Assembly: GCA_947523045.1 (NCBI GenBank)
Contig: CANNUR010000020.1
Location: 1 to 24,104 of the forward strand
Source: an uncultured Prosthecobacter sp.
GTDB lineage: Bacteria > Verrucomicrobiota > Verrucomicrobiia > Verrucomicrobiales > Verrucomicrobiaceae
DNA length: 24,104 nucleotides
Reading direction: 5' to 3'
The position numbers and the translations under genes are program-made. The notes under the pieces are model-generated. The model was not told the origin of the DNA. It saw only the letters and a program-made list of their open reading frames with translations, and did not search any database. Positions 1-9,793 of the stretch are shown piece after piece (position 1 is the first letter of the stretch; every line of letters starts with the position of its first letter).

Positions 1-642
1 GACCTCAAGGCACCCCTGCGCGGCATCGACGGCTACAGCCAGCTGCTCGAGGAGGATCATGCCGGGCAGCTGGATGCCGAGGGCCGGCAGTTCCTGCGTT
101 CGGTCCGTCAGGCGGCCACCCAGATGGGACAACTCATTGACGATCTTCTGTCCTACTCGCGTCTGGAACGGCGCGCCCTGCAGAAGGTCAGCACCCCGCT
201 GCGGCGGCTGGCCAGCGAGGTGCTCCGCGAGTTTGAGGGGGATCCGCGGCTGACGGCTGCCAAGGTTGAGATCGATCTGCCCGAAGCCACCCTGCAGACC
301 GACGTCGCCAGCCTGTCCATGGCGCTGCGCAACCTGATCGACAACGCGCTGAAATTTTCCCGTTCGGCCCAGCCGCCGACGGTGCGCCTCAAAGGCCGTG
401 TCGAGGGGGGGCTCTGCCATCTCTCCGTCGAGGACAATGGACCCGGCTTCGAAATGAAGTTTCATGATCGCATCTTCGAGATCTTTCAGCGCCTGCACCG
501 GGCCGAGGAGTATCCCGGCACCGGCATCGGCCTGGCCATCGTTCGCAAGGCCATGGAACGTCTTCAGGGCCGTGCATGGGCCGAGGGACGGCCTGGTCTC
601 GGCGCCTGCTTTCACCTGGAATTCCCCCTGACACCGCCATGA
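1..642 (+). CDS. Sensor histidine kinase, C-terminal part (5' end outside window)
   Basis: The frame is open from base 1 to a TGA at 640-642 and gives 213 residues. It begins D-L-K-A-P-L-R, the sequence that normally follows the phosphoacceptor His of a HisKA domain, so the His lies just upstream of the window. HisKA helices cover about residues 1-60. A HATPase_c domain follows, with the N box (N-L-I-D-N-A-L-K-F-S, 111-120), G1 box (E-D-N-G-P-G-F, 144-150), F box (I-F-E-I-F-Q, 158-163) and G2 box (G-T-G-I-G-L, 173-178). The kinase would autophosphorylate and pass phosphate to a receiver, most simply the next gene, whose start overlaps this stop (ATGA). The D-L-K-A-P-L-R type HisKA and a following stand-alone receiver resemble bacteriophytochrome-like kinases paired with Rcp1-type regulators. 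The sensor part is unseen, so the signal is unknown. Confidence 0.93.
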   Translation, partial: DLKAPLRGIDGYSQLLEEDHAGQLDAEGRQFLRSVRQAATQMGQLIDDLLSYSRLERRALQKVSTPLRRLASEVLREFEGDPRLTAAKVEIDLPEATLQTDVASLSMALRNLIDNALKFSRSAQPPTVRLKGRVEGGLCHLSVEDNGPGFEMKFHDRIFEIFQRLHRAEEYPGTGIGLAIVRKAMERLQGRAWAEGRPGLGACFHLEFPLTPP

Positions 643-1064
643 ACGACCATCTCCGCCCCATCCTGTTGATCGAGGACAACCCCATGGATGTCGATCTGAC
701 CCTGCGCGCGTTTCAGCGGCGGCGCATCACCAACCCGGTCGAGGTGCTGCGCGATGGCCAGGAGGCGCTCGACTGGATTGGCCGTTTCGAGCCGGAGGCG
801 TTGCCGCCCCTGGTCATTCTGCTCGACCTCAAGTTGCCCAAGGTGGGGGGACTGGAGGTGCTGGCCAGCTTCAAGTCGCATGCCAGCTTGCGCCCCCTGC
901 CGATCGTTGTTTTGACCTCGTCTGCTGAGAGTTGTGACGTGCGTTCAGCTTACGACCTAGGTGCGAACTCCTACATTGTGAAACCCATCAGCTTTGAAAA
1001 GTTTCTTGATGTTGCGACTCAGATCGAAGTATATTGGACTTTGCTCAATCAGCCGCCGGTCTAG
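639..1064 (+). CDS. Single-domain response regulator, Rcp1-like receiver
   Basis: A 141-residue protein made only of a receiver domain. It has the acidic pair E12-D13, phosphoacceptor D63 (in L-L-D-L-K-L-P), T93 and K115 (in Y-I-V-K-P). There is no output domain, so it would act by protein contact or as a phosphate shuttle, as Rcp1-type regulators next to phytochrome-like kinases do. The start at 639 is chosen because it forms an ATGA overlap with the preceding kinase stop and gives the usual N-terminus (R-P-I-L-L-I-E-D-N). A start at 576 would lie deep inside the kinase gene. The last ~120 bases are clearly richer in A/T than the surroundings (961-1020 is about 43% GC by hand count) and hold a plausible promoter for the next gene. 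Confidence 0.93.
   Translation: MNDHLRPILLIEDNPMDVDLTLRAFQRRRITNPVEVLRDGQEALDWIGRFEPEALPPLVILLDLKLPKVGGLEVLASFKSHASLRPLPIVVLTSSAESCDVRSAYDLGANSYIVKPISFEKFLDVATQIEVYWTLLNQPPV
1006..1035 (+). promoter_or_regulatory. Candidate sigma70-type promoter inside the response regulator gene
   Basis: The -35 hexamer TTGATG (1006-1011) and -10 hexamer TATATT (1030-1035) are 18 bases apart, matching 4/6 and 5/6 consensus positions. Transcription would begin near 1042, about 28 bases before the ATG at 1070. The site sits in a locally A/T-rich stretch of an otherwise GC-rich gene. It could supply the hybrid kinase independently of the upstream kinase. This is inferred from the hexamers only. Confidence 0.35.
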
Positions 1065-1069
1065 TTCGC

Positions 1070-3811
1070 ATGAAAATCCTGCACGTCGAAGACAATCCGT
1101 TGGATGCAGGGCTTGTTGAGGCCGCCTTGGCGCGCAAGGGCGACGTCGTTCAGTTTCGCCAGGTGGCGACGATTTCCGAGGCGCGGCAGGCGATGCTCAA
1201 GCATGGCGCGCCGGACATCCTGCTGACCGACCTTGCACTGCCCGATGGCAGTGGCCTTGAACTGCTTCGCGACGTCCGCGACCAGGGGTTCTCCACCGCG
1301 GTTGTGGTGCTGACCGGTTCGGGCGACGAAAGTCAGGTGGCAGAAGTGCTGCGCGCGGGCGCCGACGATTATCTGGTGAAGCGTGCGGACTGCATTCGCA
1401 CCCTGCCGAGTTTGCTCGATGCCGCGCTCTTGCGGTTTCATGATGACAGCCGCTTCCGGCTGCGCAGTCTGCGTGTGCTCTATGCGGAGCACAACGCCCA
1501 GGATCTCGACCTGACCGTGCATCATGTCCGCCGGCAGGCCCCGCAGATCCGGCTGGAGGGGGTGGCCGATGCCCAGGCGGTGCTCGATCGGTTGCCGTCG
1601 TCGGCGGACGGGATCTGTGTGTGGGATTTGGTCATGGTCGACTACAAGCTGGCGGGCATGAACGGTCTCGAACTGCTGGAGGAGATCTGCCTGAGGCGCA
1701 AGCTCACCGTGCCGGTCATCCTCATCACTGGTCAGGGTGACGAGGAGGTGGCCAGTCGCGCTCTGCGGCTTGGTGCCACGGACTATCTGGTGAAGAATCC
1801 GGGGTATCTGAACACCCTGCCAGAGGCTGTGATCGAGGCCTACAGCCGGCATCAACTCCGGCGAGAGCAGGCGGTGCTGCGTGCCAGCTCCGCGCGCTTT
1901 CGCAAGCTGACCGAGCGCCTGGGGCATTACCTGACCAGCAGCCCGACCATTACCTACGCGCTCGACATGACCGAGGTCGGCATCGCCTCGACCTGGGTCA
2001 GTGAGAACATAACGCGCATCCTTGGGCATGCCGTTGAGGCGGCGTTGCAGGCCGATTGGTGGGCGGCCCATGTTCATCCCGAAGACCTGTCAGCAGCGAA
2101 GCAGGGCATCCAGCATCTGCTCGACAGCGAGGAGGGCCAGTTTGTCCACGAATACCGCTTCCGCCATGCCGATGGCAACTACCGCTGGCTGCGCGATGAC
2201 CTGCGGCTGCGCCGCGACGAAGCCGGCCAGCCGGTGGAGGTGGTTGGAACCTGGACGGACATCACCGAGAGCCGGGCCGCCGAGTTGGAGGTGCGCGTTG
2301 AAAAGGAGTTTTCCGAGGCGGTGATCCAGAGCCTACCGGGTCTCTTCTTCCTGTTTGACGAGCAGGGGCGCATGCTGCGCTGGAACCGGCGCCTGCTGGA
2401 GGTCCTGGGGGGCGGCGAGGCGGAGATGGAGGGGCGGCATGTGCTGGATTTTGTGTTCGGGGAGGATCGACCCCAGGTTGAAGCGTCGATCCGTGAGGTG
2501 CTCGAGCGCGGCGAGTCGCAGCTCGAGGCGCGCCTGATTGGCGCCGGTGACAAGACACTGCATTTCCTCTTCAACTCCCACCGGCTGCTGGTCAAGGGGC
2601 GCCCCTGCGTGCTCGGTGTCGGCATTGACACCACGGAGAAGCGCAAGCTGGAAGCACAGTTCCTGCGCGCCCAGCGCCTGGAGAGTGTCGGCCGCTTGGC
2701 CGGCGGCATCGCGCACGACCTCAACAACCTTCTTTCGCCCATGCTCATGGTGCCGGAACTCGTGCGCCTGAAGACGGGGGATCCGGACATCGCCGAACTG
2801 ATGCGGCTCATCGAGGACAATGCCCGGCGTGGCGCCGACATCGTCCGTCAATTGCTGACCTTCGGTCGCGGAGTCGAGGGCCGGCGTGAGCCCCTCCAGG
2901 TGCTCGATCTGGTTCGTGAGGTGGGGCGCGTCATTCAGTCGACCTTTCCCAAAAACATCCTCGTGCGCGAGTCGTCGGGTGATGTCCAGCCCTGGATGGT
3001 GGCGGCGGACTCGACGCAGATTCATCAGGTGCTGCTCAATCTCTGCCTGAACGCGCGTGACGCCATGCCCGACGGAGGGACGCTCGACCTGGCGGTGGAG
3101 AATGTGGAACTGGATGAGGCCTTTGCGGCGATGACGCCGGACGCCCGGCCCGGTCGCTATGTCCTGATGACTGTCACCGACACGGGCAGTGGCATCAGCA
3201 GCGAGCATCTGGATCAAATTTTTGACCCCTTCTTCACCACCAAGGAACTTGGCCGAGGCACGGGACTGGGCCTGTCCACCGTGCTCGGCATCATCAAAAG
3301 CCACGGCGGCTTCATCCAGGTGCGCAGTCAGCGCGGGCAGGGCACGCAGATGCGCGTTTATCTGCCCGTTCCCGAAGCGCCTGCCAAGGAGCAGGCAGGC
3401 GGTGCGGGTGAGGACGCGGAGGCGGGCCGCGGACGCGGCGAGGTGGTTTTGGTTGTCGATGATGAGGAGAGCTTCCGCAAGATCATCCGCACTGTCCTGG
3501 AGAACGGCGGCTACCAGGTGCTGGAGGCGGAGGACGGTGCCGCCGCCCTGGCGATTTGCGCCGAACGCGGGGGCGATCTTGATGCCCTGCTGGTGGATTA
3601 TGTCATGCCCTACATGGACGGCCGCATGCTGCTGCATGCGGTGTCGCGCCTGGGATTGCGCGCAGGTGTTATCCTGGTCAGCGGCCAGACCTTTGACGAG
3701 AAGACCCGCCAGCAGATGCGGCCGCTCGCCGGCGAGTTTCTGACCAAACCCTTTTCGGCCTCGGCGCTCTTCACCGCCCTCCGGCGGGTGCTGGCGGCGC
3801 GTGCCGGCTGA
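1070..3811 (+). CDS. Hybrid sensor histidine kinase REC-REC-PAS-PAS-HisKA-HATPase-REC
   Basis: A 913-residue soluble hybrid kinase with no membrane segment. The first receiver covers about 1-125 (D54 in L-T-D-L-A-L-P, K104). The second covers about 133-255 (D191 in V-D-Y-K-L-A-G-M-N-G, K242). A PAS_3-like fold spans about 285-402, with the typical ending V-V-G-T-W-T-D-I-T-E, and a second PAS about 415-522. HisKA carries H549 in G-G-I-A-H-D-L-N-N. HATPase_c runs about 645-768 (N box N-L-C-L-N-A-R-D-A-M, G2 box G-T-G-L-G-L). The C-terminal receiver spans about 791-913 (D843, K893). The two N-terminal receivers suggest it is controlled by phosphorylation from other kinases, perhaps the two genes before it. 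Five bases separate it from the previous gene. The start at 1070 is preferred over 1034, because 1034 falls in the candidate -10 box and M-K-I-L-H-V-E-D-N is a standard receiver start. It converges with the next gene with only 6 bases between the stops. Confidence 0.93.
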   Translation: MKILHVEDNPLDAGLVEAALARKGDVVQFRQVATISEARQAMLKHGAPDILLTDLALPDGSGLELLRDVRDQGFSTAVVVLTGSGDESQVAEVLRAGADDYLVKRADCIRTLPSLLDAALLRFHDDSRFRLRSLRVLYAEHNAQDLDLTVHHVRRQAPQIRLEGVADAQAVLDRLPSSADGICVWDLVMVDYKLAGMNGLELLEEICLRRKLTVPVILITGQGDEEVASRALRLGATDYLVKNPGYLNTLPEAVIEAYSRHQLRREQAVLRASSARFRKLTERLGHYLTSSPTITYALDMTEVGIASTWVSENITRILGHAVEAALQADWWAAHVHPEDLSAAKQGIQHLLDSEEGQFVHEYRFRHADGNYRWLRDDLRLRRDEAGQPVEVVGTWTDITESRAAELEVRVEKEFSEAVIQSLPGLFFLFDEQGRMLRWNRRLLEVLGGGEAEMEGRHVLDFVFGEDRPQVEASIREVLERGESQLEARLIGAGDKTLHFLFNSHRLLVKGRPCVLGVGIDTTEKRKLEAQFLRAQRLESVGRLAGGIAHDLNNLLSPMLMVPELVRLKTGDPDIAELMRLIEDNARRGADIVRQLLTFGRGVEGRREPLQVLDLVREVGRVIQSTFPKNILVRESSGDVQPWMVAADSTQIHQVLLNLCLNARDAMPDGGTLDLAVENVELDEAFAAMTPDARPGRYVLMTVTDTGSGISSEHLDQIFDPFFTTKELGRGTGLGLSTVLGIIKSHGGFIQVRSQRGQGTQMRVYLPVPEAPAKEQAGGAGEDAEAGRGRGEVVLVVDDEESFRKIIRTVLENGGYQVLEAEDGAAALAICAERGGDLDALLVDYVMPYMDGRMLLHAVSRLGLRAGVILVSGQTFDEKTRQQMRPLAGEFLTKPFSASALFTALRRVLAARAG

Positions 3812-3817
3812 GGCGGC

Positions 3818-6673
3818 TCAAGCTTCGTTGAGTACTTCGCGGATGGCACGCAGCATGGCGTCGGCATTGTAGGGCTTCGGCAGGAAGCGCCGTGCGCCCA
3901 GCTGCAGGGCCTTGTCCCGGGTGCTGGCGTCGTTGAGGCCACTCGCCGCAATGATGCGCACCCGCGGGTTGACACGCTTCAGCACCTGGATCGTGGCGGA
4001 GCCGTCCATCACCGGCATCATCATGTCGGTCAGCACCAGGTGGATGCTGCGCTGGTGCTTGGCGTACAGCGCGACCGCCTCGGCGCCGTCAGCGGCGGTC
4101 AGCAGGTTGTAGCCGCGCGTCTCGAGGGTGCGACTGGTGATCTTGCGCACGGCTGGCTCGTCCTCGACCAGCAGGATCAACTCGCCGCTGCCATTGCCGG
4201 CGGGCGTGGCGGTGGCCACTGCCGCGTTCGGGTCGGGCTCAAGGCTGGCGGCCGGGAAGTAGACTTTCATCACCGTGCCCTCGCCGGGGGTGCTCTGAAC
4301 CTGAATGAAGCCGCCGTGACTCTTGACGATGGCGAGCACGGTCGACAGGCCCAGGCCGGTGCCCTGGCCGAGCTCCTTGGTGGTGAAGAACGGATCAAAG
4401 ATTTTGTCGCGCATCTCGGCGGGAATGCCGTGGCCGCTGTCGGTGACCGTGAAGACGACGTGGGTGCCGGGCTGGGCGCCGGGATTCATGGCGGCGTAGT
4501 GCTCGTCGATCTCCGCCACGTCGGCCCGGACTTCGAGGCTGCCACCGTGCGGCATGGCATCGCGGGCGTTGACGCAGAGGTTCAGCAGCACCTGGTGCAG
4601 CTGGGTGGCGTCGCCGGAGAGCAGGGGCAGGTCGGCGCCGGCGCGGGTGCTGCAGCGGATGTTCTTGGGAAAGGTCTCCTGCAGGATGTGGCCGATGTCG
4701 CGCAGCACGTCCTTGGCCCGCAGCGGCAGGCGCTGGCCATCCATGCCACGGGCGAAGGAGAGCACCTGCCGCACCATGTCGGCGCCGCGCCGGGCGCTTG
4801 CCTCGACCGTTGCCAGCACCCCGAGGGAGGTGGGGTCGGTGGTTTTCATGCGCAGCAGGTCGACCGCCATGAGGATGGGCGACAGCACGTTGTTGAGGTC
4901 GTGGGCGATGCCGCCGGCCAGCGTGCCGATGCTCTCCATGCGCTGCACACGCAGGAACTGGGCCTCCAGTCGCTTCTTCTCGGTGATGTCGGAGTTGATG
5001 GCCAGGATGGACTTCGGCCGTCCCTCGGCGTCGCGCACGAGCGTCCAGCGACCCTCGACCAGCACTTCGCCGCCGCTGCGCGTGGCTTGGCGGATTTCAC
5101 CCTTCCACTCGCCCGTTTCCAGGGTCGTGCGTGTCGCTGCCAGGAAATCGGTGGAATCGCGATACAACAACTCGGAGATCGTGCGGCCCACCGCCTCCTC
5201 TGCGCTCCAGCCATAGAGTTCCTCGGCGCTCTTGTTCCAGTAGGTGATGCGATGCTCGAGGTCGCGCACCAGAATGGCGTCATGCGCCTTGTCGAGCAGC
5301 GAGGCCTGTTCGCGGATGCGCTCCTCGTTCTGGCGCAGAGTGTCCTCCATGCGCCTGTGCTCGCTCAGGTCGGTCATGCCACCAATCATGCGCCTTGGAT
5401 TGCCCGTGGCGTCACGCAGGACGTAGCCCTGGTCGAGCACATGGGCGGAGCTGCCATCGGCGCGCTGGAAACGATACTCCTCCGACCAGTGGTCGCCGGC
5501 GCCATCGAGGGCGCGGCGGATGCTGGTGGACACGCGCTCGCGATCCTCGGGATGCACATGGCTGCGCCAGAAGGCCAAGCTGGCCATGGCAGCCGACGCA
5601 TGGCCGAAAACCGTCTTCAAGCCCTCGCTCCACCAAAGGTTGCTGCTGGCCGGATCCCAGTCCCAGATGACGTCGGTGGTGGCGCGTGCGACCGTGCGGA
5701 AGCGCTCCTCGCTCTGCTGCAGTTCCAGGCGGGTTTCGATCTGTTCCGTGACGTCCTGGATCGTGCCGGAGAGGACGGCGGGCGAGCCCTCGGCATCGCG
5801 CAGCAGTTCCGCTCGTTCATGAACGTGGCGGATTTCACCGTTCGGACGCCGGATCCGGTGGGTGATGTCGTAGCGGGCTTCGCCACGCAGGGCGAGGTCG
5901 CGCAGGCGCACCAGTCGTTCGCGGTCCTCGGGATGGATCACCTGGTGATAGAACCAGTCGACACTGCCCCCAAAGTCCTGCCTGGCCACACCGGTGATGT
6001 GGAAGACTTCCTCGGTCCAGGTCAACCGCCCACTTTTCAGGCTCGCCTCCCAGCTGCCCAGCCGGGCAATGCGCTGGGCGTCACTCAGGTGCCTGGCCTG
6101 GCGCTGAAGTTCACCATGCAGCCGCTTCTGTTCGGACAGGGACCGTTCCAGATGCAGGCGACTGAGCCTCAGTTCCAACTGGTCGAGCGCTTGCGCGGCC
6201 AGCAGTTGCAGGGCCTGACATTGGGCCTCGCTCAGGCGCCGCGGCCGACGATCAATGACCGCGAGGGAGCCGAGGGCGGCACCATCGGCGTTGATCAGCG
6301 GCATGCCGGCATAAAACCGGATGTGAGGATCGTTGACCACCAGGGGATTGTTGCGAAACAGCGGATCCTGATCGGCATCTTCGACCACAAACAGGTCCTC
6401 GCCGCGGATGGCATGGTCGCAGAAGGCGATATCGCGTGGCGTTTCACGCACCGCGAGTCCGTGCACGGACTTGAACCACTGGCGTGTTTCGTCGACCAGG
6501 GTGAGAACGGCAATGGGAGTGCCGCAGAGGTTGGCGACGAGGTGTGTGATCTCGTCAAAGGCGCGTTCAGGCAGGGAGTCGAGCACCTCGTACGAACGCA
6601 GCGCGGCCAGGCGCGCGGTTTCGTCGAGGGGCGCGCGTGTTGCGCGAGGGCGGTCTGCGGCGACAAGGCTCAT
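3818..6673 (-). CDS. Hybrid sensor histidine kinase GAF-PAS-PAS-PAS-HisKA-HATPase-REC
   Basis: A 951-residue cytoplasmic hybrid kinase. An N-terminal GAF domain of the type with [11 protein letters not shown] spans about 20-165. A short coiled linker and three PAS domains follow (about 195-312, 320-440 and 455-567, each ending in a D-(V/L/I)-(T/S)-E motif). HisKA has H591 in G-G-I-A-H-D-L-N-N. HATPase_c runs about 685-808 ([10 protein letters not shown]) and a receiver about 830-951 (D883 in L-T-D-M-M-M-P, K933). From HisKA onward it is strikingly like the hybrid kinase at 1070-3811, including the shared L-E-A-Q-F-L-R lead-in, so the two are paralogues facing tail to tail. The start at 6673 is chosen because it forms an ATGA overlap with the stop of the gene before it. 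An in-frame ATG at 6688, five codons longer, is the alternative. The signal is unknown. Confidence 0.92.
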   Translation of the reverse strand: MSLVAADRPRATRAPLDETARLAALRSYEVLDSLPERAFDEITHLVANLCGTPIAVLTLVDETRQWFKSVHGLAVRETPRDIAFCDHAIRGEDLFVVEDADQDPLFRNNPLVVNDPHIRFYAGMPLINADGAALGSLAVIDRRPRRLSEAQCQALQLLAAQALDQLELRLSRLHLERSLSEQKRLHGELQRQARHLSDAQRIARLGSWEASLKSGRLTWTEEVFHITGVARQDFGGSVDWFYHQVIHPEDRERLVRLRDLALRGEARYDITHRIRRPNGEIRHVHERAELLRDAEGSPAVLSGTIQDVTEQIETRLELQQSEERFRTVARATTDVIWDWDPASSNLWWSEGLKTVFGHASAAMASLAFWRSHVHPEDRERVSTSIRRALDGAGDHWSEEYRFQRADGSSAHVLDQGYVLRDATGNPRRMIGGMTDLSEHRRMEDTLRQNEERIREQASLLDKAHDAILVRDLEHRITYWNKSAEELYGWSAEEAVGRTISELLYRDSTDFLAATRTTLETGEWKGEIRQATRSGGEVLVEGRWTLVRDAEGRPKSILAINSDITEKKRLEAQFLRVQRMESIGTLAGGIAHDLNNVLSPILMAVDLLRMKTTDPTSLGVLATVEASARRGADMVRQVLSFARGMDGQRLPLRAKDVLRDIGHILQETFPKNIRCSTRAGADLPLLSGDATQLHQVLLNLCVNARDAMPHGGSLEVRADVAEIDEHYAAMNPGAQPGTHVVFTVTDSGHGIPAEMRDKIFDPFFTTKELGQGTGLGLSTVLAIVKSHGGFIQVQSTPGEGTVMKVYFPAASLEPDPNAAVATATPAGNGSGELILLVEDEPAVRKITSRTLETRGYNLLTAADGAEAVALYAKHQRSIHLVLTDMMMPVMDGSATIQVLKRVNPRVRIIAASGLNDASTRDKALQLGARRFLPKPYNADAMLRAIREVLNEA

Positions 6674-7548
6674 TGCGGAGGAGGGCACGCCTCGAGGTTG
6701 AGCTGAACAACGCGCAGCAGGTCGTTCATGCCAAAGGGTTTGGGGAGGTAATTGACGCCCGCCTTGAGGGCGGAGTGAATGCTGGTGGCGCGCTGGCCAC
6801 TGGTGTAGATGACGGGCAGCGCGGGCTCATCCTGGTGAATGGCCCGGGCCAGTTCGACGCCGTTGGCGCCGCCAGGCATGTTGATGTCCGTGATCACCAG
6901 GCGAATGCGTTCCCGGTGGCGGCGCCAGAGTCGCCAGGCTTCGTCCGCGTTGGGGGCGGTGACCGCGGCGTGGTGATGAGCCACCAGCACCTGGGTCATG
7001 ATCTGGGAAATCGTCTCGTCGTCGTCGACCACCAGAATCAGATCCTTGCCCGGGGCCGTGTCGGCGGGGGACTCCGCCGGAGGCGGCCCGCCCGCCACCA
7101 GGGCCGCCGCCTGCTCCTGCTGACGTTTGCAGGCAAGCAGGGGCAGCAGTTGCAGAAGTTCAAGCTCGTGCACGGGTTGGAGCAGCACGAGCAGGCGGTT
7201 GCCGAGAAAGTCGAGGCGCTCGCGCCAAACCGGTAGATCCGCCGCCTGTTCAACAAGCAGCAGAACCTGCAAGTCGGGGCCGGCGGTCTCCGCAAGCGCG
7301 GAAGTCAGGGCGCCGATGGCGACGTGAGCCGAAGGCGCTTCGGCGACCAGCAGGCCGAACACGGCCTCCTTGAGCAGGCGTTCGAATTCACCTGCATCGG
7401 CTTCCGGCCTGCTGAATTGCAGGCTGAGTGTGGGCAGGCGGTCCACCAGCCCGCGCAGCCGGGCTTCCGTGGCGGTGGCGCTGCAGGTGGCGAGAATCCT
7501 GCAGGCAGGCACGGACGGGGATGGGGGGCGGCAGGGAGACGTCGTCAT
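6670..7548 (-). CDS. Response regulator with degenerate N-terminal receiver-like domain and C-terminal receiver
   Basis: A 292-residue protein. The C-terminal half (about 168-285) is a full receiver: V-V-D-D-D-E around 173-178, phosphoacceptor D221 in I-T-D-I-N-M-P, and K270 in Y-L-P-K-P. The N-terminal part (about 16-140) has alternating hydrophobic strands and amphipathic helices that suggest a receiver fold (for example L-Q-V-L-L-L-V-E and N-R-L-L-V-L-L-Q-P). It lacks the acidic pocket, the phosphoacceptor Asp and a clear Lys. A proline/alanine linker joins the halves. No DNA-binding domain is present. Its stop overlaps the start of the hybrid kinase at 6673, so the two are probably made together, with this protein a receiver partner of that kinase. 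The N-terminal assignment as a pseudo-receiver is inference from secondary-structure pattern only. Confidence 0.88.
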   Translation of the reverse strand: MTTSPCRPPSPSVPACRILATCSATATEARLRGLVDRLPTLSLQFSRPEADAGEFERLLKEAVFGLLVAEAPSAHVAIGALTSALAETAGPDLQVLLLVEQAADLPVWRERLDFLGNRLLVLLQPVHELELLQLLPLLACKRQQEQAAALVAGGPPPAESPADTAPGKDLILVVDDDETISQIMTQVLVAHHHAAVTAPNADEAWRLWRRHRERIRLVITDINMPGGANGVELARAIHQDEPALPVIYTSGQRATSIHSALKAGVNYLPKPFGMNDLLRVVQLNLEACPPPQ

Positions 7549-7563
7549 CTGGGCGTGAACTTA

Positions 7564-7592
7564 AGAATACATCGGAACCCGAATCTTGTCAC
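7564..7592 (-). promoter_or_regulatory. Candidate sigma70-type promoter for the receiver/hybrid-kinase operon
   Basis: Read on the minus strand, GTGACA (7592-7587) and TATTCT (7569-7564) are separated by exactly 17 bases, matching 5/6 and 4/6 of the -35 and -10 consensus. Transcription would start near 7557, leaving a leader of about 9 bases before the ATG at 7548. Such a nearly leaderless message fits the lack of any Shine-Dalgarno sequence there. The 88-base gap 7549-7636 holds nothing else that I recognise. Confidence 0.4.
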
Positions 7593-7636
7593 TGCCTTTC
7601 TCCTGGCCCGCTGCCACAAGGGGGAGACGTCCTGGC

Positions 7637-9130
<1,494 letters not shown>

Positions 9131-9232
9131 GGCCGCTAAACGCACGGCTTCAGTCTTCTTTGCAACCGGCTTTTTTGACGGGGCCCGGCAAGCCCGCCGT
9201 TGCAAGCCGGCGGGCTCGGCCGAAGCTGCCGG
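9131..9232. promoter_or_regulatory. Divergent intergenic region between sulfatase and thioredoxin-fold gene, with a hairpin
   Basis: This 102-base gap must hold the promoters for both divergent transcripts, although no convincing -35/-10 pair was seen. A perfect 9-base inverted repeat, AGCCCGCCG (9191-9199) and CGGCGGGCT (9208-9216), encloses an 8-base loop. It lies 17 bases before the ATG at 9233. It has no T-run, so it is unlikely to be a terminator. It may be an operator or a leader hairpin. Confidence 0.4.
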
Positions 9233-9793
9233 ATGCGCATGATCGCCCATCTTTTCCGCCTCTGCCTGTTCGTCGCCGGCTGCGCCTGTGCCGAAGAGCT
9301 GCAACTGCCCGACCTGGATTCGAAGCTGCATTCGCCGCTGGCGGCCGAGGCGCGCCCGACCGTGCTGTTCTTTGTCTCGCCGTTTTGTCCGACGGTGCGC
9401 TCCTTCATGCCCGAGATTCTGGCCATCGCCGAGAACCATGCCGGGCAGGCGCGCTTCTACCTGATCCACTCCGATCCCGCCGTCACACCCGAGATTGCCC
9501 TGCAGCATGCCGATCTCTTCCAGGTGAAGCTGCCGGTGCTGCTCGACCGCGAGCAAAAGCTGGCCGTCCGCACCGGGGCGCGCGTGACGCCCGAGGCGGT
9601 GGTGCTGGTCGGCGGCGAGGTGCGCTATCGCGGCCGCATCAACGATCTCTACCTGGGGCCGACCAAGCGCCAGCGCGCCGCGACGACGCAGGACCTGCGC
9701 AACGCGCTTGAGGCGGTTCTGGCGGGTCGGCCGGTGCCGGAGCCTCAGCCGCCGGCGCAGGGCTGCAAGATCAGCGGCCTGCCGACACCATGA
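9233..9793 (+). CDS. Exported thioredoxin-fold (redoxin-like) protein
   Basis: A 186-residue protein with an N-terminal export signal (about 1-20). The run V-A-G-C at 14-17 could be a lipobox, which would make it a lipoprotein with C17 as acylated residue; otherwise it is a normal signal peptide. The mature part has a thioredoxin-like pattern: strand T-V-L-F-F-V, then S-P-F-C-P-T-V (C52) at the N-end of a helix, and R-V-T-P (P120) at the usual cis-proline place. C52 is followed by P-T-V, so there is no CxxC pair. A second possible partner, C178, sits in a proline-rich C-terminal tail (Q-G-C-K-I). The start could be 9233 or 9239. Its stop overlaps the amidase start (ATGA). It may be a periplasmic thiol oxidoreductase or a one-Cys peroxidase-like protein. 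The exact role is unknown. Confidence 0.82.
   Translation: MRMIAHLFRLCLFVAGCACAEELQLPDLDSKLHSPLAAEARPTVLFFVSPFCPTVRSFMPEILAIAENHAGQARFYLIHSDPAVTPEIALQHADLFQVKLPVLLDREQKLAVRTGARVTPEAVVLVGGEVRYRGRINDLYLGPTKRQRAATTQDLRNALEAVLAGRPVPEPQPPAQGCKISGLPTP

Noticed and set aside
2333..3637. Open frame of 434 codons antisense to the first hybrid kinase
   Set aside because: Shadow of the HisKA/HATPase region with no recognisable product.
4040..6706. Long open frame of 888 codons on the + strand, antisense to the GAF/PAS hybrid kinase
   Set aside because: It mirrors a well-supported kinase gene and its product has no domain, signal or motif. Long antisense frames are expected in GC-rich genes with G/C third positions.
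9131..9556. Upstream extension of the sulfatase reading frame
   Set aside because: It runs through the divergent promoter region and into the thioredoxin-fold gene, and the signal peptide starts only at 9130.
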